Positions 1 to 8,160 of a stretch of 47,021 bases of DNA are shown piece by piece. The notes under the pieces were generated by a model, which made no database searches, was not told the DNA's origin, and saw only the letters and a list, made by a program, of their open reading frames with translations. Made by a program: the position numbers and the translations under genes. This DNA comes from Muribaculum sp. (lineage in GTDB: Bacteria; Bacillota; Clostridia; Lachnospirales; Lachnospiraceae), in assembly GCA_023663735.1 (NCBI GenBank), contig JAMPGV010000013.1, forward strand, positions 1-47,021, read 5' to 3'. Position 1 is the stretch's first letter. Each line of letters opens with the position of its first letter.

Positions 1-564
1 TGCTGGTAGTCGGTTGTTATCTTTGGCGGATTTTTTAACCGTTCAAGGATGCTTTGCAGTTCCCCTTTCTTGGTAAATCTCGCAAGCCCTTTCAGATCGG
101 CACGCTCAAGTTCCCAACGCATTGTATACAATGCGTTTGCATTTGCGTTCCTTTTCCGCCTCAAAAATGATTTCATTCTGCCGCTTTAGTTCCTTATAAA
201 TCTTAAACAATTTCGGATAGGCGGCTGCCTCGGTTGACATGACGGGTTTTGGCGGTATCTTAGGCTTGCTTGGAATTTCTTTTTCTGCTGGTTTTGGATC
301 AGGCTCTTGTTTTGGTGTCTGCTGCGGTATCTGTCCTGTGTCAAAGAGTTTTGCGGACAGTTCCCTTGCCTTTTGCAGTACCTTTGAAATCAGCATTGCC
401 AGCACCGCAACGGCACTCATAAGGATAGTCCCTAACCGTTCCGGCTGGCGGCCGAATACATCAACGGATTCCCTGATACGGTCGGAGATATACTCTTTTT
501 TTATCTGTCGTATCTCTGTTTCCGCCACGCCGCTGACGATCGCAAAGCCAAATTGCTGTGGCAA
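1..564 (-). pseudogene. Relaxase (Mob-type) C-terminal remnant, frameshifted
   Basis: The reading frame from 564 down to 106 encodes 152 residues. They include a hydrophobic stretch (LGTILMSAVAVLAMLIS), a proline- and charge-rich linker, and a helical segment (YPKLFKIYKELKRQNEIIFE) that resembles the C-terminal tails of mobilisation relaxases of Firmicutes integrative elements. This frame stops at 106. A different minus frame then continues, without a stop to the window edge, as RWELERADLKGLARFTKKGEL, which is also typical of these tails. A one-base frameshift near 113-150 therefore splits what looks like one C-terminal domain. No relaxase catalytic motif is visible, because the N-terminal part is absent here. 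The region is AT-richer than the rest of the window. The family assignment rests on remembered similarity only, so it is moderate; decay of a mobile element is the inference. Confidence 0.45.
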
Positions 565-572
565 TTTGGCTT
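545..572. repeat. Perfect 12-bp inverted repeat (hairpin)
   Basis: Arms AAGCCAAATTGC (545-556) and GCAATTTGGCTT (561-572) flank a four-base loop TGTG. The hairpin lies just downstream, on the minus strand, of the TGA at 574-576. It could be an intrinsic terminator for the upstream fragment or the scar of an insertion. Confidence 0.6.
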
Positions 573-573
573 G

Positions 574-804
574 TCAACACTCACGGTTCCAGCGCATACG
601 GTACTCGTTATCCGTCTGTATCTGTTCCGCTTTCGGGTTGTTCTTCCAAAAATATTCGAAGAATATTTTTTTATCTTCATTGGTGGCAAGGTACAAACCT
701 TTTTCGTCAGAATGAATTAAAACTGAATAAGAAAAACTTTCCCTTGTAACTTGCCCATAAGGGCAAAAACAAGGGAAAAGGATACATATTTTAAGGTTGG
801 GCAT
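574..804 (-). pseudogene. Open fragment upstream of the relaxase remnant
   Basis: This frame of 76 residues ends at a TGA (574-576). The same frame resumes immediately afterwards as the relaxase-like remnant, so the stop could be a nonsense change or the true end of a neighbouring mobile-element gene. The C-terminal half (DEKGLYLATNEDKKIFFEYF) looks like a real coding segment rich in charged and aromatic residues. The N-terminal part looks like noise, and no ribosome binding site is evident. I do not recognise the family. It is most likely a fragment of the same decayed element. Confidence 0.3.
732..778 (-). terminator. Strong intrinsic terminator downstream of the ABC-ATPase-like gene
   Basis: The outer arms TTTCCCTTGT (738-747) and ACAAGGGAAA (769-778) and the inner arms TTGCCC and GGGCAA form a long hairpin. 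On the minus strand it is followed by a run of T (A-run at 732-736 on plus). It lies about 150 bases after the stop of the minus-strand gene at 928-1656 and would separate it from the relaxase remnant. Confidence 0.65.
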
Positions 805-927
805 ATCGCAAAGCCTTGAAAATAGGGGAAAGTTAAGTCAGTTAGTAGATAAACACGAATTGAACGTTCTATCCAATTCGGAATTATACTGCAAGCTGCC
901 TGTTGGTAAATCTTTTCGTTAATAAGT

Positions 928-1656
928 CTAAATAATCCACTCTTCATGTTTAAACATCTTCCCATACCTCTCCCGCAACTCACCTACCAAAAATTCTCTA
1001 TCTAAGTCTAAATATATACATTCATCCACAATATGTTTCACAAAACCATCCGTCCCCGCCGCCAAAAAAACAACTGCCCCGCTTTCGGTCAATTCCCTCA
1101 AAACCTTTACCAGCCCTGACAGACACATATCATAATAAAAAGAACTTGTCTTATAAGGCGAAAAAAATATTTTCCTGCCATTTGCATACCCCAACGCTGC
1201 ACAAGCCCTCCACCGCTCCCCGCTAAGCTGAAACAACCTTCTGTCAAGTCTCTGCTCGGTCAACAAAAACCTTTGCTGTATATCCTCAAACTTTTCATCT
1301 GATTTTTTCCGAGAAAGTGCCTTTTCTATGGATTTTTTCACTATGGCACTCCTATAACTTTCCTCAGACGGTTCCAAATTCCAACTAATAGCCTCTAAAT
1401 CCTTTCTATGAACCTCATTTTTATCAATATATATTCTTAACCTGCCAAAATCTACCTTTCCGCCCAGCAAATGCGATAAATACATACACCCCTGCCCATA
1501 TTCGCTGACCAACGCATAAATCTTCCCACTTTCAAACTCTAAATCTCTGTATCGCCATGTATCATAAAATTTTCTCTTTCCCAAACATGCCCCATTTTCG
1601 ATGAGAGAAGTACATTTTGAAGAATCAATCTTGAGTTTTGAAAAAGAATTATCCAT
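928..1656 (-). CDS. Degenerate ABC-ATPase-like protein of unknown role
   Basis: About 242 residues laid out like an ABC ATPase domain. There is a beta-strand and P-loop-like stretch (ALVSEYGQGCMYLSHLLGG, residues about 49-67), a signature-like LSGERWRACAALGYA, and a following strand (KIFFSPYKT) where Walker B should be. The P-loop Lys is replaced by Cys-Met, and the Walker B Asp and Glu are missing, so ATP hydrolysis is doubtful. There are no membrane segments. The second of two consecutive ATG codons (1656) is six bases from the GGAGG and is preferred over the first (1659), which is only three bases away. The gene follows the exonuclease gene on the same strand after 69 bases and has a strong terminator behind it. 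Its local AT-richness suggests it may belong to the mobile element to its left. What it does is unknown. Confidence 0.7.
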   Translation of the reverse strand: MDNSFSKLKIDSSKCTSLIENGACLGKRKFYDTWRYRDLEFESGKIYALVSEYGQGCMYLSHLLGGKVDFGRLRIYIDKNEVHRKDLEAISWNLEPSEESYRSAIVKKSIEKALSRKKSDEKFEDIQQRFLLTEQRLDRRLFQLSGERWRACAALGYANGRKIFFSPYKTSSFYYDMCLSGLVKVLRELTESGAVVFLAAGTDGFVKHIVDECIYLDLDREFLVGELRERYGKMFKHEEWII

Positions 1657-1725
1657 CATTTACCTCCATCAACTCCGATTTGTCCATTTTTTTACCGTTA
1701 TCGTCCCCCACCGGCAGTCTTTGTC

Positions 1726-2835
1726 TTAGCAGGACGCGGCGATCATCTGGATGACCTGATTGGCATAAGCGGTAAACGCCGTCCGGTCTCGCTTCATCTC
1801 GTCGGTCAGCTCAAAGAAGAGAGCGCCGCCCTTATATTCCCGTTTAAAATAAGGCTCAAACGTGCCGTCCCACTGAGGCAGATAGGCGGAGGATTTCCGA
1901 GTGTAACAGTTGGCGGCAGACGCTTGAATACGGTGTTCTTTGTCCACGAATCCGGCCACGGATTTGTGCAGAGCCATATCCTCTGCGGGCAGATAATAAT
2001 AGTCTTTATAATTGGAATAAAAATATTTCAGTTCGCCGTCCCAGATGGGGATTCTCAGCACGGCCTCGCTTCCCTCGCCGCGGAAATAGCATCCTTCCGC
2101 AGCAGCCGATACGGCTCTGGGAAGGGGCGTGGGGAGCGTGACGGTAATCAGCAGTTCCCTGCGGACGCTGCCCTGCGCATCCCGGTAGGAGTTGGCTTGT
2201 ACTTTCCGGGCGCGGACGGAGTCGGAGTCTCCCAGCAGATCGCTGTAGGACAGCATAGGGAGAATGTCGAGCATTCCCTTGAGATCGTCCGAATTGTGCA
2301 GGAGCAGGGATTTCTCCGCAAATTCATTGGGGGATTTCACATAGTCGTGATAGATACCGATCAATTCCCCGCCGGAAAAGACGTCCTCGCGGTCGATGCC
2401 GAGGAATTGCTCCAGCGTTTTCTGTTTGCAGTTGGGCAGTTTCAAGAAAGCCTTACAGGGGGAGATGCGTTTATAGAGGTCGATTCCCGCAAAGGCGTCA
2501 AGGCAATGGGAAAGTCCCAGCCGTTCGCATTTCTGAGTGAGGAAGGGCAGGTCAAAATTGTTGCCGTTAAAATGCACGAAATAGCGGTACATAGCGGAAA
2601 ATTCAAAAAATGCCTGTAAAATGTCGGCTTCCTGCTCATAGTTTTCCGCCATCCACTGGATGGTCTGCCATTGGCCGTCCTGATAGAAAGCACAGCCGAT
2701 CATATACAGATAGGAGGAGCGGGCGGTAAAGCCCGTGGTCTCGATATCCAGAAAGAGTACGCTCTCGAGGGGCGCAAGTCTTTCGAGGGGATAGGCAATT
2801 TTATAGTTTTCAATGATTTCTCTGTAAACTCTCAT
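1726..2835 (-). CDS. RNase H-like exonuclease (YprB family)
   Basis: A protein of 369 residues with a DEDD-type 3'-5' exonuclease fold of the RNase_H_2/YprB family. Visible motifs are ExoI LFLDIETTG (catalytic D30 and E32), ExoII HFNGNNFDLPFL, and a later HNSDDLKGML segment for ExoIII. The C-terminal third has no motif I recognise. The ATG at 2835 is chosen because GGAGGAA precedes it by a few bases. The open frame extends upstream to 3021, but that part has no ribosome site and reads through the promoter. In known relatives this domain acts on nucleic acid ends; the substrate here is unknown. The gene is divergent from the rnf operon. The family call is firm, the role is not. Confidence 0.8.
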   Translation of the reverse strand: MRVYREIIENYKIAYPLERLAPLESVLFLDIETTGFTARSSYLYMIGCAFYQDGQWQTIQWMAENYEQEADILQAFFEFSAMYRYFVHFNGNNFDLPFLTQKCERLGLSHCLDAFAGIDLYKRISPCKAFLKLPNCKQKTLEQFLGIDREDVFSGGELIGIYHDYVKSPNEFAEKSLLLHNSDDLKGMLDILPMLSYSDLLGDSDSVRARKVQANSYRDAQGSVRRELLITVTLPTPLPRAVSAAAEGCYFRGEGSEAVLRIPIWDGELKYFYSNYKDYYYLPAEDMALHKSVAGFVDKEHRIQASAANCYTRKSSAYLPQWDGTFEPYFKREYKGGALFFELTDEMKRDRTAFTAYANQVIQMIAASC

Positions 2836-2937
2836 AGGTTCCTCCAATTGCGCATGTGTTCGTGTATGAGCTTGGGGTGATGGCGGGGGACGCATGGCAA
2901 GATGGCCATTCGGCCGCTTCCTGCCTTGAATAAGGAC

Positions 2938-2946
2938 ATTATACCA
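2938..2946 (-). promoter_or_regulatory. Extended -10 promoter for the YprB-like exonuclease
   Basis: On the minus strand the sequence reads TGGTATAAT, a full TATAAT with the TGn extension. No good -35 box sits at the usual distance, as expected for an extended -10 promoter. It lies about 100 bases upstream of the start at 2835, in the spacer shared with the divergent rnfC. Confidence 0.55.
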
Positions 2947-3035
2947 TAATCCAAGATTTTGTAGTAGATATTTTTCTGAAAAGATAGTAAAATTAAAATA
3001 GTTATTGTGATATTTTGTCATGAAAGGAAGAACAT

Positions 3036-4352
3036 ATGGCGAAGTTGACTTTTGTGGGAGGGATTCATCCCTATGACGGCAAGGATTTGTCCAAAGATAA
3101 ACCTATCCGCGAGGTGCTTCCCAAGGGGGAGATGGTGTATCCGCTTTCCCAGCATATCGGCGCTCCGGCGAAGCCTCTGGTGCAGAAGGGGGATCGGGTG
3201 CTGGCCGGACAGAAGATTGCGGAGAGCGGAGGCTTTGTGTCCGCGTCCGTTTTTGCCTCGGTGTCCGGAACCGTGAAAGCGATAGAGCCGCGAAGGGTGG
3301 CCTCGGGCGATCTGGTGGCGAGTATTGTCACCGACAATGACGGGCTTTATGAGGAGACGCCCCCTGCGGCGGTGAAGCCGCTGGAAGAGATGACCAAGGA
3401 GGAGATTCTTGCGGCAGTCAGGGAGGCGGGAATCGTGGGCATGGGAGGTGCGGGGTTTCCCACCCATGTGAAACTTTCGCCCAAAGAGCCGGAACGCATC
3501 GACTATGTGATTGCAAACTGCGCGGAGTGCGAGCCGTATCTGACCAGCGATTACCGGCGGATGCTGGAGGAGCCAGAGAAATTAATAGGCGGTATGAAAG
3601 CCATTTTGAGACTGTTTGACAATGCCAGAGGAATTTTGGCGGTGGAGGACAATAAACCCGACTGCATCGCGCTTTTGCAGAAGCTGACGAAGGAGGAAAA
3701 GCGGATCGCCGTCAAGGCGCTGAAGACCAAATATCCGCAGGGCGGCGAGCGGCTTCTGATCTATGCGGTGACGGGCCGCAAGATCAACTCTACCATGCTT
3801 CCTGCGGACGCGGGCTGCGTGGTCAACAATGTGGACACCATGGTGGCGGTTTACCGCGCGGTGGCGGAGGGAAAGCCCCTGACGGAGCGGATCGTGACTC
3901 TGACGGGGGACGCCATGAAGGATCCCTGCAATTACCGTGTGCGGATCGGCATGAGTTACGCGGAGCTTCTGGAGGCGGCGGGCGGATACCGTGTGCAGCC
4001 GGAGAAGCTTGTCTGCGGAGGCCCGATGATGGGGACGGCGCTGTTTGATTTGAATGTGCCGACCACCAAAACGGCCACCGCGCTTCTGGCCCTGTCCAAG
4101 GACGAAGTCTCCGCCATGGAGCCGGGACCCTGCATCAACTGCGGAAGATGTCTGGAGGTATGTCCGGGCCGGGTGATGCCCAGCAGGCTTGCGGACGATG
4201 CGGAACATTTTGACGAGGAGGCCTTCTTGAAACATCACGGGATGGAGTGCTGCGAGTGCGGGTGCTGTAGTTTTGTCTGTCCCGCCAAACGGCCGCTCAC
4301 CCAGCAGATTAAATCTATGCGCAAGATTCTGCTTGCGAAAAAGAAGAAATAG
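3036..4352 (+). CDS. rnfC: Rnf complex subunit C (NADH-binding, Fe-S)
   Basis: A protein of 438 residues, usual for Firmicutes RnfC. This peripheral subunit binds FMN and NADH and passes electrons between NAD+ and the rest of the ferredoxin:NAD+ oxidoreductase. The glycine-rich nucleotide/FMN segment MGGAGFPTHVKL is intact. Two 4Fe-4S motifs follow: CINCGRCLEVCP from C366 and CCECGCCSFVCP from about C405. The start ATG lies just downstream of AGGAAG. The gene opens an operon of six rnf genes with gaps or overlaps of at most 15 bases, so the complex is probably made from one transcript. No break or missing cysteine was seen. Confidence 0.96.
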   Translation: MAKLTFVGGIHPYDGKDLSKDKPIREVLPKGEMVYPLSQHIGAPAKPLVQKGDRVLAGQKIAESGGFVSASVFASVSGTVKAIEPRRVASGDLVASIVTDNDGLYEETPPAAVKPLEEMTKEEILAAVREAGIVGMGGAGFPTHVKLSPKEPERIDYVIANCAECEPYLTSDYRRMLEEPEKLIGGMKAILRLFDNARGILAVEDNKPDCIALLQKLTKEEKRIAVKALKTKYPQGGERLLIYAVTGRKINSTMLPADAGCVVNNVDTMVAVYRAVAEGKPLTERIVTLTGDAMKDPCNYRVRIGMSYAELLEAAGGYRVQPEKLVCGGPMMGTALFDLNVPTTKTATALLALSKDEVSAMEPGPCINCGRCLEVCPGRVMPSRLADDAEHFDEEAFLKHHGMECCECGCCSFVCPAKRPLTQQIKSMRKILLAKKKK

Positions 4353-4363
4353 GAGGGAGCCGT

Positions 4364-5344
4364 ATGAGCGAAGAGAAACGTATGCCAAAAGTCTCGTCCA
4401 ATCCCCATATCCGCTCCCGGGCGACCACGTCGGGGATTATGCTGACCGTGATTTTGGCGCTCCTGCCCGCGGCGGGGTACGGAATCTATCATTTCGGGCC
4501 GAGGGCGCTTGCGGTGATTGCGGTTACGGTGGCCGCCGCGGTACTCACGGAGGCGCTGTACGGGCTGATGCGGAAAAAGACGACCGTCACGGATCTGTCG
4601 GCGGTGGTGACGGGACTGTTGTTGGCCATGAACCTGCCCGTGGGACTGCCGCTCTGGATGGCGGCGCTGGGCGGCGTGTTTGCCATTCTGGTGGTGAAGC
4701 TTCTGTTCGGCGGGCTGGGGCAGAATTTTATGAATCCCGCTCTGGCAGGGAGATGCTTTCTGTTGATCTCATTCCCGAAACAGATGGCTGATTTCACCGT
4801 GGAAGGGGGGAGCTTTGGGGGGATTACCTGGGACGCCTGCACGGGCGCAACGCCCCTCGCCGCATTGAAAGCGGGGGAGAGCGTGAAGGTGATGGATATG
4901 ATCGTGGGGTGCACGGGCGGAACCATTGGCGAGACGTCCTTGATCGCCCTTGTGATCGGCGCCTGTATCCTGCTGTTGTTCGGCATTATCGATCTGCGGA
5001 TTCCCGGGAGCTATCTTGCTTCGTTTGCGATCTTTGCGGGGATTTTCGGCGGGAGGGGATTTGATCCCGCCTATCTGGCAGCCCAGCTTGCGGGCGGCGG
5101 CTTGATGCTGGGCGCTTTCTTCATGGCGACGGACTATGTGACGCGGCCCATTACAGTGAAAGGACAGTATCTGTTCGGCATTTTTCTGGGGATCATGACG
5201 GGCATTTTCCGGTTCTTCGGACCCGGGGCGGAGGGCGTGTCCTATGCGATTATTCTGGGCAATCTCTTGGTGCCGCTGATTGAGAAGGCGACCGCTCCGA
5301 AGGCCTTCGGTTACGGGAAGGGAGGGAAAGCCCATGGCGCATAA
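4364..5344 (+). CDS. rnfD: Rnf complex subunit D (membrane, FMN-bound)
   Basis: A protein of 326 residues of the NqrB/RnfD family with many membrane helices. The flavinylation motif Dxx[ST]GAT is present as D157-A-C-T-G-A-T163, so FMN is probably attached to T163. The subunit forms part of the ion-translocating membrane core. It starts 12 bases after rnfC behind AGGAGGGAGCC. Its 3' end overlaps the start of rnfG by 11 bases, which suggests translational coupling. The flavin transferase ApbE needed for attachment is not in this window. Confidence 0.95.
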   Translation: MSEEKRMPKVSSNPHIRSRATTSGIMLTVILALLPAAGYGIYHFGPRALAVIAVTVAAAVLTEALYGLMRKKTTVTDLSAVVTGLLLAMNLPVGLPLWMAALGGVFAILVVKLLFGGLGQNFMNPALAGRCFLLISFPKQMADFTVEGGSFGGITWDACTGATPLAALKAGESVKVMDMIVGCTGGTIGETSLIALVIGACILLLFGIIDLRIPGSYLASFAIFAGIFGGRGFDPAYLAAQLAGGGLMLGAFFMATDYVTRPITVKGQYLFGIFLGIMTGIFRFFGPGAEGVSYAIILGNLLVPLIEKATAPKAFGYGKGGKAHGA

Positions 5345-5963
5345 ATCGGACAGAACCGTGATGCTGCAGGAGGCGGGCATTTTGTTTGTCATCACGCTGA
5401 TTGCCGGCATACTGCTGGGATTCGTATATGAGCTGACCAAGGAGCCGATCCGGCTTCAGCAGGAGAAGGCGATACAGGAAGCCTGCGCTGCGGTTTTCCC
5501 GGGACAGGAGAGCGCAATGACCTTCCGCGCGCTGGAGTATGCGCCGGACGAATCCCTTGCCGCAAGTCTGCGGGAGGAGGGCGTGGAGATCGGAACCGTG
5601 TATGAGGCGGCCTCCAACGGAACTTTCTGCGGCTATGTGGTGGAATCCGTTTCTTCCCGGGGCTATGGCGGCGACATTGTGCTGTATGTGGGCGTCTCGG
5701 CGGACGAAACCGTGAGCGGCGTGTCTGTGCTGGAGATTTCGGAGACTGCGGGGCTTGGCATGGAAGCGCCCAAGGTGCTGACGCCGCAGTTTGCAGGGAG
5801 GCGTGTGGAGCGCTTTTCCTATACGGGGACAGGCAGCCGAGCGGATTCCGAGGTGGACGCTATCAGCGGGGCTACCATCACCACCAAGGCCGTGGTGAAT
5901 GCGGTAAACGGCGGTCTGGAGACTGCCCGGACTCTGCTGCGGGGAGGTGCGGGAAATGAGTGA
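5334..5963 (+). CDS. rnfG: Rnf complex subunit G (FMN-bound)
   Basis: A protein of 209 residues with one N-terminal membrane helix (about residues 13-32) and an external FMN-binding domain. The flavinylation motif Dxx[ST]GAT is D175-A-I-S-G-A-T181, near the C-terminus as is usual, and T181 is the probable attachment site. The ATG at 5334 is preferred to upstream starts because it begins just before the helix and gives the normal family length. It follows GGGAGGGAAAGCC inside the end of rnfD. Its stop overlaps the start of rnfE by eight bases. Confidence 0.94.
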   Translation: MAHKSDRTVMLQEAGILFVITLIAGILLGFVYELTKEPIRLQQEKAIQEACAAVFPGQESAMTFRALEYAPDESLAASLREEGVEIGTVYEAASNGTFCGYVVESVSSRGYGGDIVLYVGVSADETVSGVSVLEISETAGLGMEAPKVLTPQFAGRRVERFSYTGTGSRADSEVDAISGATITTKAVVNAVNGGLETARTLLRGGAGNE

Positions 5964-6747
5964 CGGAAAGAAAACTGCGGACAGACCCGCGGAGCGGCTC
6001 TACAACGGTCTGATCAAGGAGAATCCCACATTTGTGCTGCTGCTTGGCATGTGTCCCACGCTGGCTGTGACCACGTCCGCCGTCAATGGTCTGGGGATGG
6101 GGCTGACGACCACAGTGGTTCTGATGTTGAGCAATCTGATGATTTCGCTGCTTCGGAAAGTGATTCCCGGCAGGGTGCGCATTCCTGCCTTTATCGTGGT
6201 CATCGCCTCCTTTGTGACGATGGTGCAGCTGCTTCTGGAGGCGTATATTCCGGCGCTGAATCAGGCGCTTGGCATGTACATTCCGCTGATTGTGGTCAAC
6301 TGCATCATTCTGGGAAGAGCGGAGAGTTACGCCTATTCCCACCCGGCCATGGCTTCTTTGTTCGACGGTCTGGGGATGGGGCTTGGATTTGCTTTTGCGC
6401 TGACCTGTATCGGCGCGGTGCGGGAGCTTCTGGGCGCGGGGAGCCTGTTTGGACTGGCGGTGGCGCCGGAGCGGTTTACGCCCGTTTTGATTTTCCGGCT
6501 GGCGCCGGGGGCGTTCTTTGTGCTGGCGGGACTCACGGCTTTCCAGAATGCGCTGAAGAATCGAAATCGCAGGAAGCCGGGCGGTTCTGCGGCGGATGCG
6601 CTCCCTGCGGGCTGTATGCAGGACTGTACCGCCTGCGGGGTGGACGGGTGCGCTTCCCACGGCAGATTCTATGACGAGGCGTTTGCAGGAAAGCGGCAGG
6701 ATGACGAAGAGCTGACGATCATTGATCTGGGAGAGGAGGAGCGCTAA
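5956..6747 (+). CDS. rnfE: Rnf complex subunit E with an extra Cys-rich tail
   Basis: A membrane protein of 263 residues of the NqrD/RnfE family. The conserved half-site cysteines are visible in LGMCPTLAVT and VVNCIILGRAES; in the family these help hold an iron centre with the matching cysteines of RnfA. The ATG at 5956 follows GGAGG by eight bases and is preferred to the GTG at 5947. The hydrophobic core ends near residue 200. It is followed by a hydrophilic tail with four cysteines (C220, C224, C227, C232; spacing C-x3-C-x2-C-x4-C) and an acidic end. This tail is absent from the short NqrD-type proteins I know and could bind a metal or an iron-sulfur cluster. Confidence 0.94.
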   Translation: MSDGKKTADRPAERLYNGLIKENPTFVLLLGMCPTLAVTTSAVNGLGMGLTTTVVLMLSNLMISLLRKVIPGRVRIPAFIVVIASFVTMVQLLLEAYIPALNQALGMYIPLIVVNCIILGRAESYAYSHPAMASLFDGLGMGLGFAFALTCIGAVRELLGAGSLFGLAVAPERFTPVLIFRLAPGAFFVLAGLTAFQNALKNRNRRKPGGSAADALPAGCMQDCTACGVDGCASHGRFYDEAFAGKRQDDEELTIIDLGEEER

Positions 6748-7332
6748 ATGGACAATGTGAGAGAACTGCTGGTCATTTTCATCAGCTCCTCTCTGGTGAG
6801 CAATGTGGTGCTGAGCCAGTTTCTGGGGCTTTGCCCGTTCCTCGGCGTCTCCAAGAAGATCAAGACGGCGGCGGGCATGGGGACGGCGGTGATCTTTGTC
6901 ATCACGCTCTCAAGCGCGGTGGCGGGAGTGATTTATCGTTTTGTCCTACAGAGATTCGGGCTGGAGTATCTGCAGACCATCGTGTTCATTCTGGTGATCG
7001 CGGCGTTAGTCCAGTTTGTGGAGATGTTTCTGCGGAAATGTATGCATGGGCTGTATGAGTCGCTGGGAGTCTATCTGCCCTTGATTACCACCAACTGCGC
7101 GGTGCTGGGGGTGGCGCTGACCAATGTGCAGCGCCAGTATGGGATTCTCACCGGTATTTTGAACGGATTTGCCACCGCCGTGGGCTTCACCATAGCCATC
7201 GTGATTCTGGCGGGACTTCGGGAGAAAATGGAATACAATGATGTGCCGAAGCCGTTTAGGGGGATGCCGACGGTTCTGCTGACGGCCGGTTTGATGGCGA
7301 TCGCATTCTGCGGATTCTCGGGACTATTATAG
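6748..7332 (+). CDS. rnfA: Rnf complex subunit A (membrane)
   Basis: A protein of 194 residues of the NqrE/RnfA family, wholly membrane-embedded and of normal length. The paired cysteine motifs FLGLCPFLGVSKK and TTNCAVLGVAL mirror those of RnfE; in the family the two subunits are inverted homologues that share an iron centre. The ATG directly follows the rnfE stop codon, and GAGAGGAGGAG just upstream provides the ribosome site, so translation is coupled to rnfE. Confidence 0.96.
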   Translation: MDNVRELLVIFISSSLVSNVVLSQFLGLCPFLGVSKKIKTAAGMGTAVIFVITLSSAVAGVIYRFVLQRFGLEYLQTIVFILVIAALVQFVEMFLRKCMHGLYESLGVYLPLITTNCAVLGVALTNVQRQYGILTGILNGFATAVGFTIAIVILAGLREKMEYNDVPKPFRGMPTVLLTAGLMAIAFCGFSGLL

Positions 7333-7346
7333 CTGGGGGTATAAAT

Positions 7347-8144
7347 ATGAACATCATAGGGATCGTTGCCGCTGCCGCCGTGGTGGGGCTTGTAGGAATT
7401 TTTGTGGGGCTGTTTCTGGGGATTGCGGGCATCCGATTCAAAGTGGAGACGGACGAGCGGGAAGAGGCCGTGCTGGCGGCGCTTCCCGGCAATAACTGCG
7501 GAGGCTGCGGGTATGCGGGATGCTCCGGGCTGGCCGCCGCCATCGTGAAGGGAGAAGCGCCCGTCAACGCCTGTCCGGTGGGAGGCGAGTCCGCGGGCAG
7601 CCGGATTGCGGCCATCATGGGTGTGGAGACGGAAAGCCTTGAACGGAAAACCGCTTTCGTTCATTGTCAAGGCGATTGTGAGAAGGCCGGGACGGATTAT
7701 GAATACACGGGCGTCAAGGACTGCCGGGTCATGGCGTTTGTGCCGGGCGGGGGGCCGAAGTCCTGCAACAGCGGATGTATGGGATACGGAAGCTGTGTGG
7801 AGGTCTGTCCTTTTGACGCCATTCATGTGGTCAACGGGGTGGCCGTGGTGGATCGGGAGAAATGCAGGGCCTGCGGGAAATGTGTGGAGGTTTGTCCCAA
7901 GCATCTGATCTCTCTGATCCCCTATGAGGCGCAGACCGAAGTGGCCTGCCGTTCCACGGACAAAGGCCCTGTGACCATGAAAGTCTGTGGCGTGGGCTGC
8001 ATCGGCTGTGGAATCTGTGTGAAGAATTGTCCCGCACAGGCAGTGGCGGTGACGGATTTCCATGCGCAGATCGATCAGGAAAAATGTACGGGATGCGGCG
8101 TGTGCGTGGAGAAGTGTCCCAAGAAAGCGATTGTGAAGTTGTGA
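7347..8144 (+). CDS. rnfB: Rnf complex subunit B (ferredoxin-interacting, poly-Fe-S)
   Basis: A protein of 265 residues with one N-terminal membrane helix, then the Fe-S domain CGGCGYAGCSGL with its later Cys (NACP). At least four further CxxCxxC...CP-type ferredoxin motifs follow, including CMGYGSCVEVCP, CRACGKCVEVCP, CIGCGICVKNCP and CTGCGVCVEKCP. The subunit takes electrons from reduced ferredoxin and passes them to the membrane subunits. It starts 14 bases after rnfA and closes the canonical rnfCDGEAB set. All cluster motifs look intact. Confidence 0.95.
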   Translation: MNIIGIVAAAAVVGLVGIFVGLFLGIAGIRFKVETDEREEAVLAALPGNNCGGCGYAGCSGLAAAIVKGEAPVNACPVGGESAGSRIAAIMGVETESLERKTAFVHCQGDCEKAGTDYEYTGVKDCRVMAFVPGGGPKSCNSGCMGYGSCVEVCPFDAIHVVNGVAVVDREKCRACGKCVEVCPKHLISLIPYEAQTEVACRSTDKGPVTMKVCGVGCIGCGICVKNCPAQAVAVTDFHAQIDQEKCTGCGVCVEKCPKKAIVKL

Positions 8145-8160
8145 GAGAGGAGAACTGCAG

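Noticed and set aside
239-715. Plus-strand open frame at the left edge
   Set aside because: It lies opposite the relaxase-like remnant, has no ribosome site, and its composition is that of an antisense shadow.
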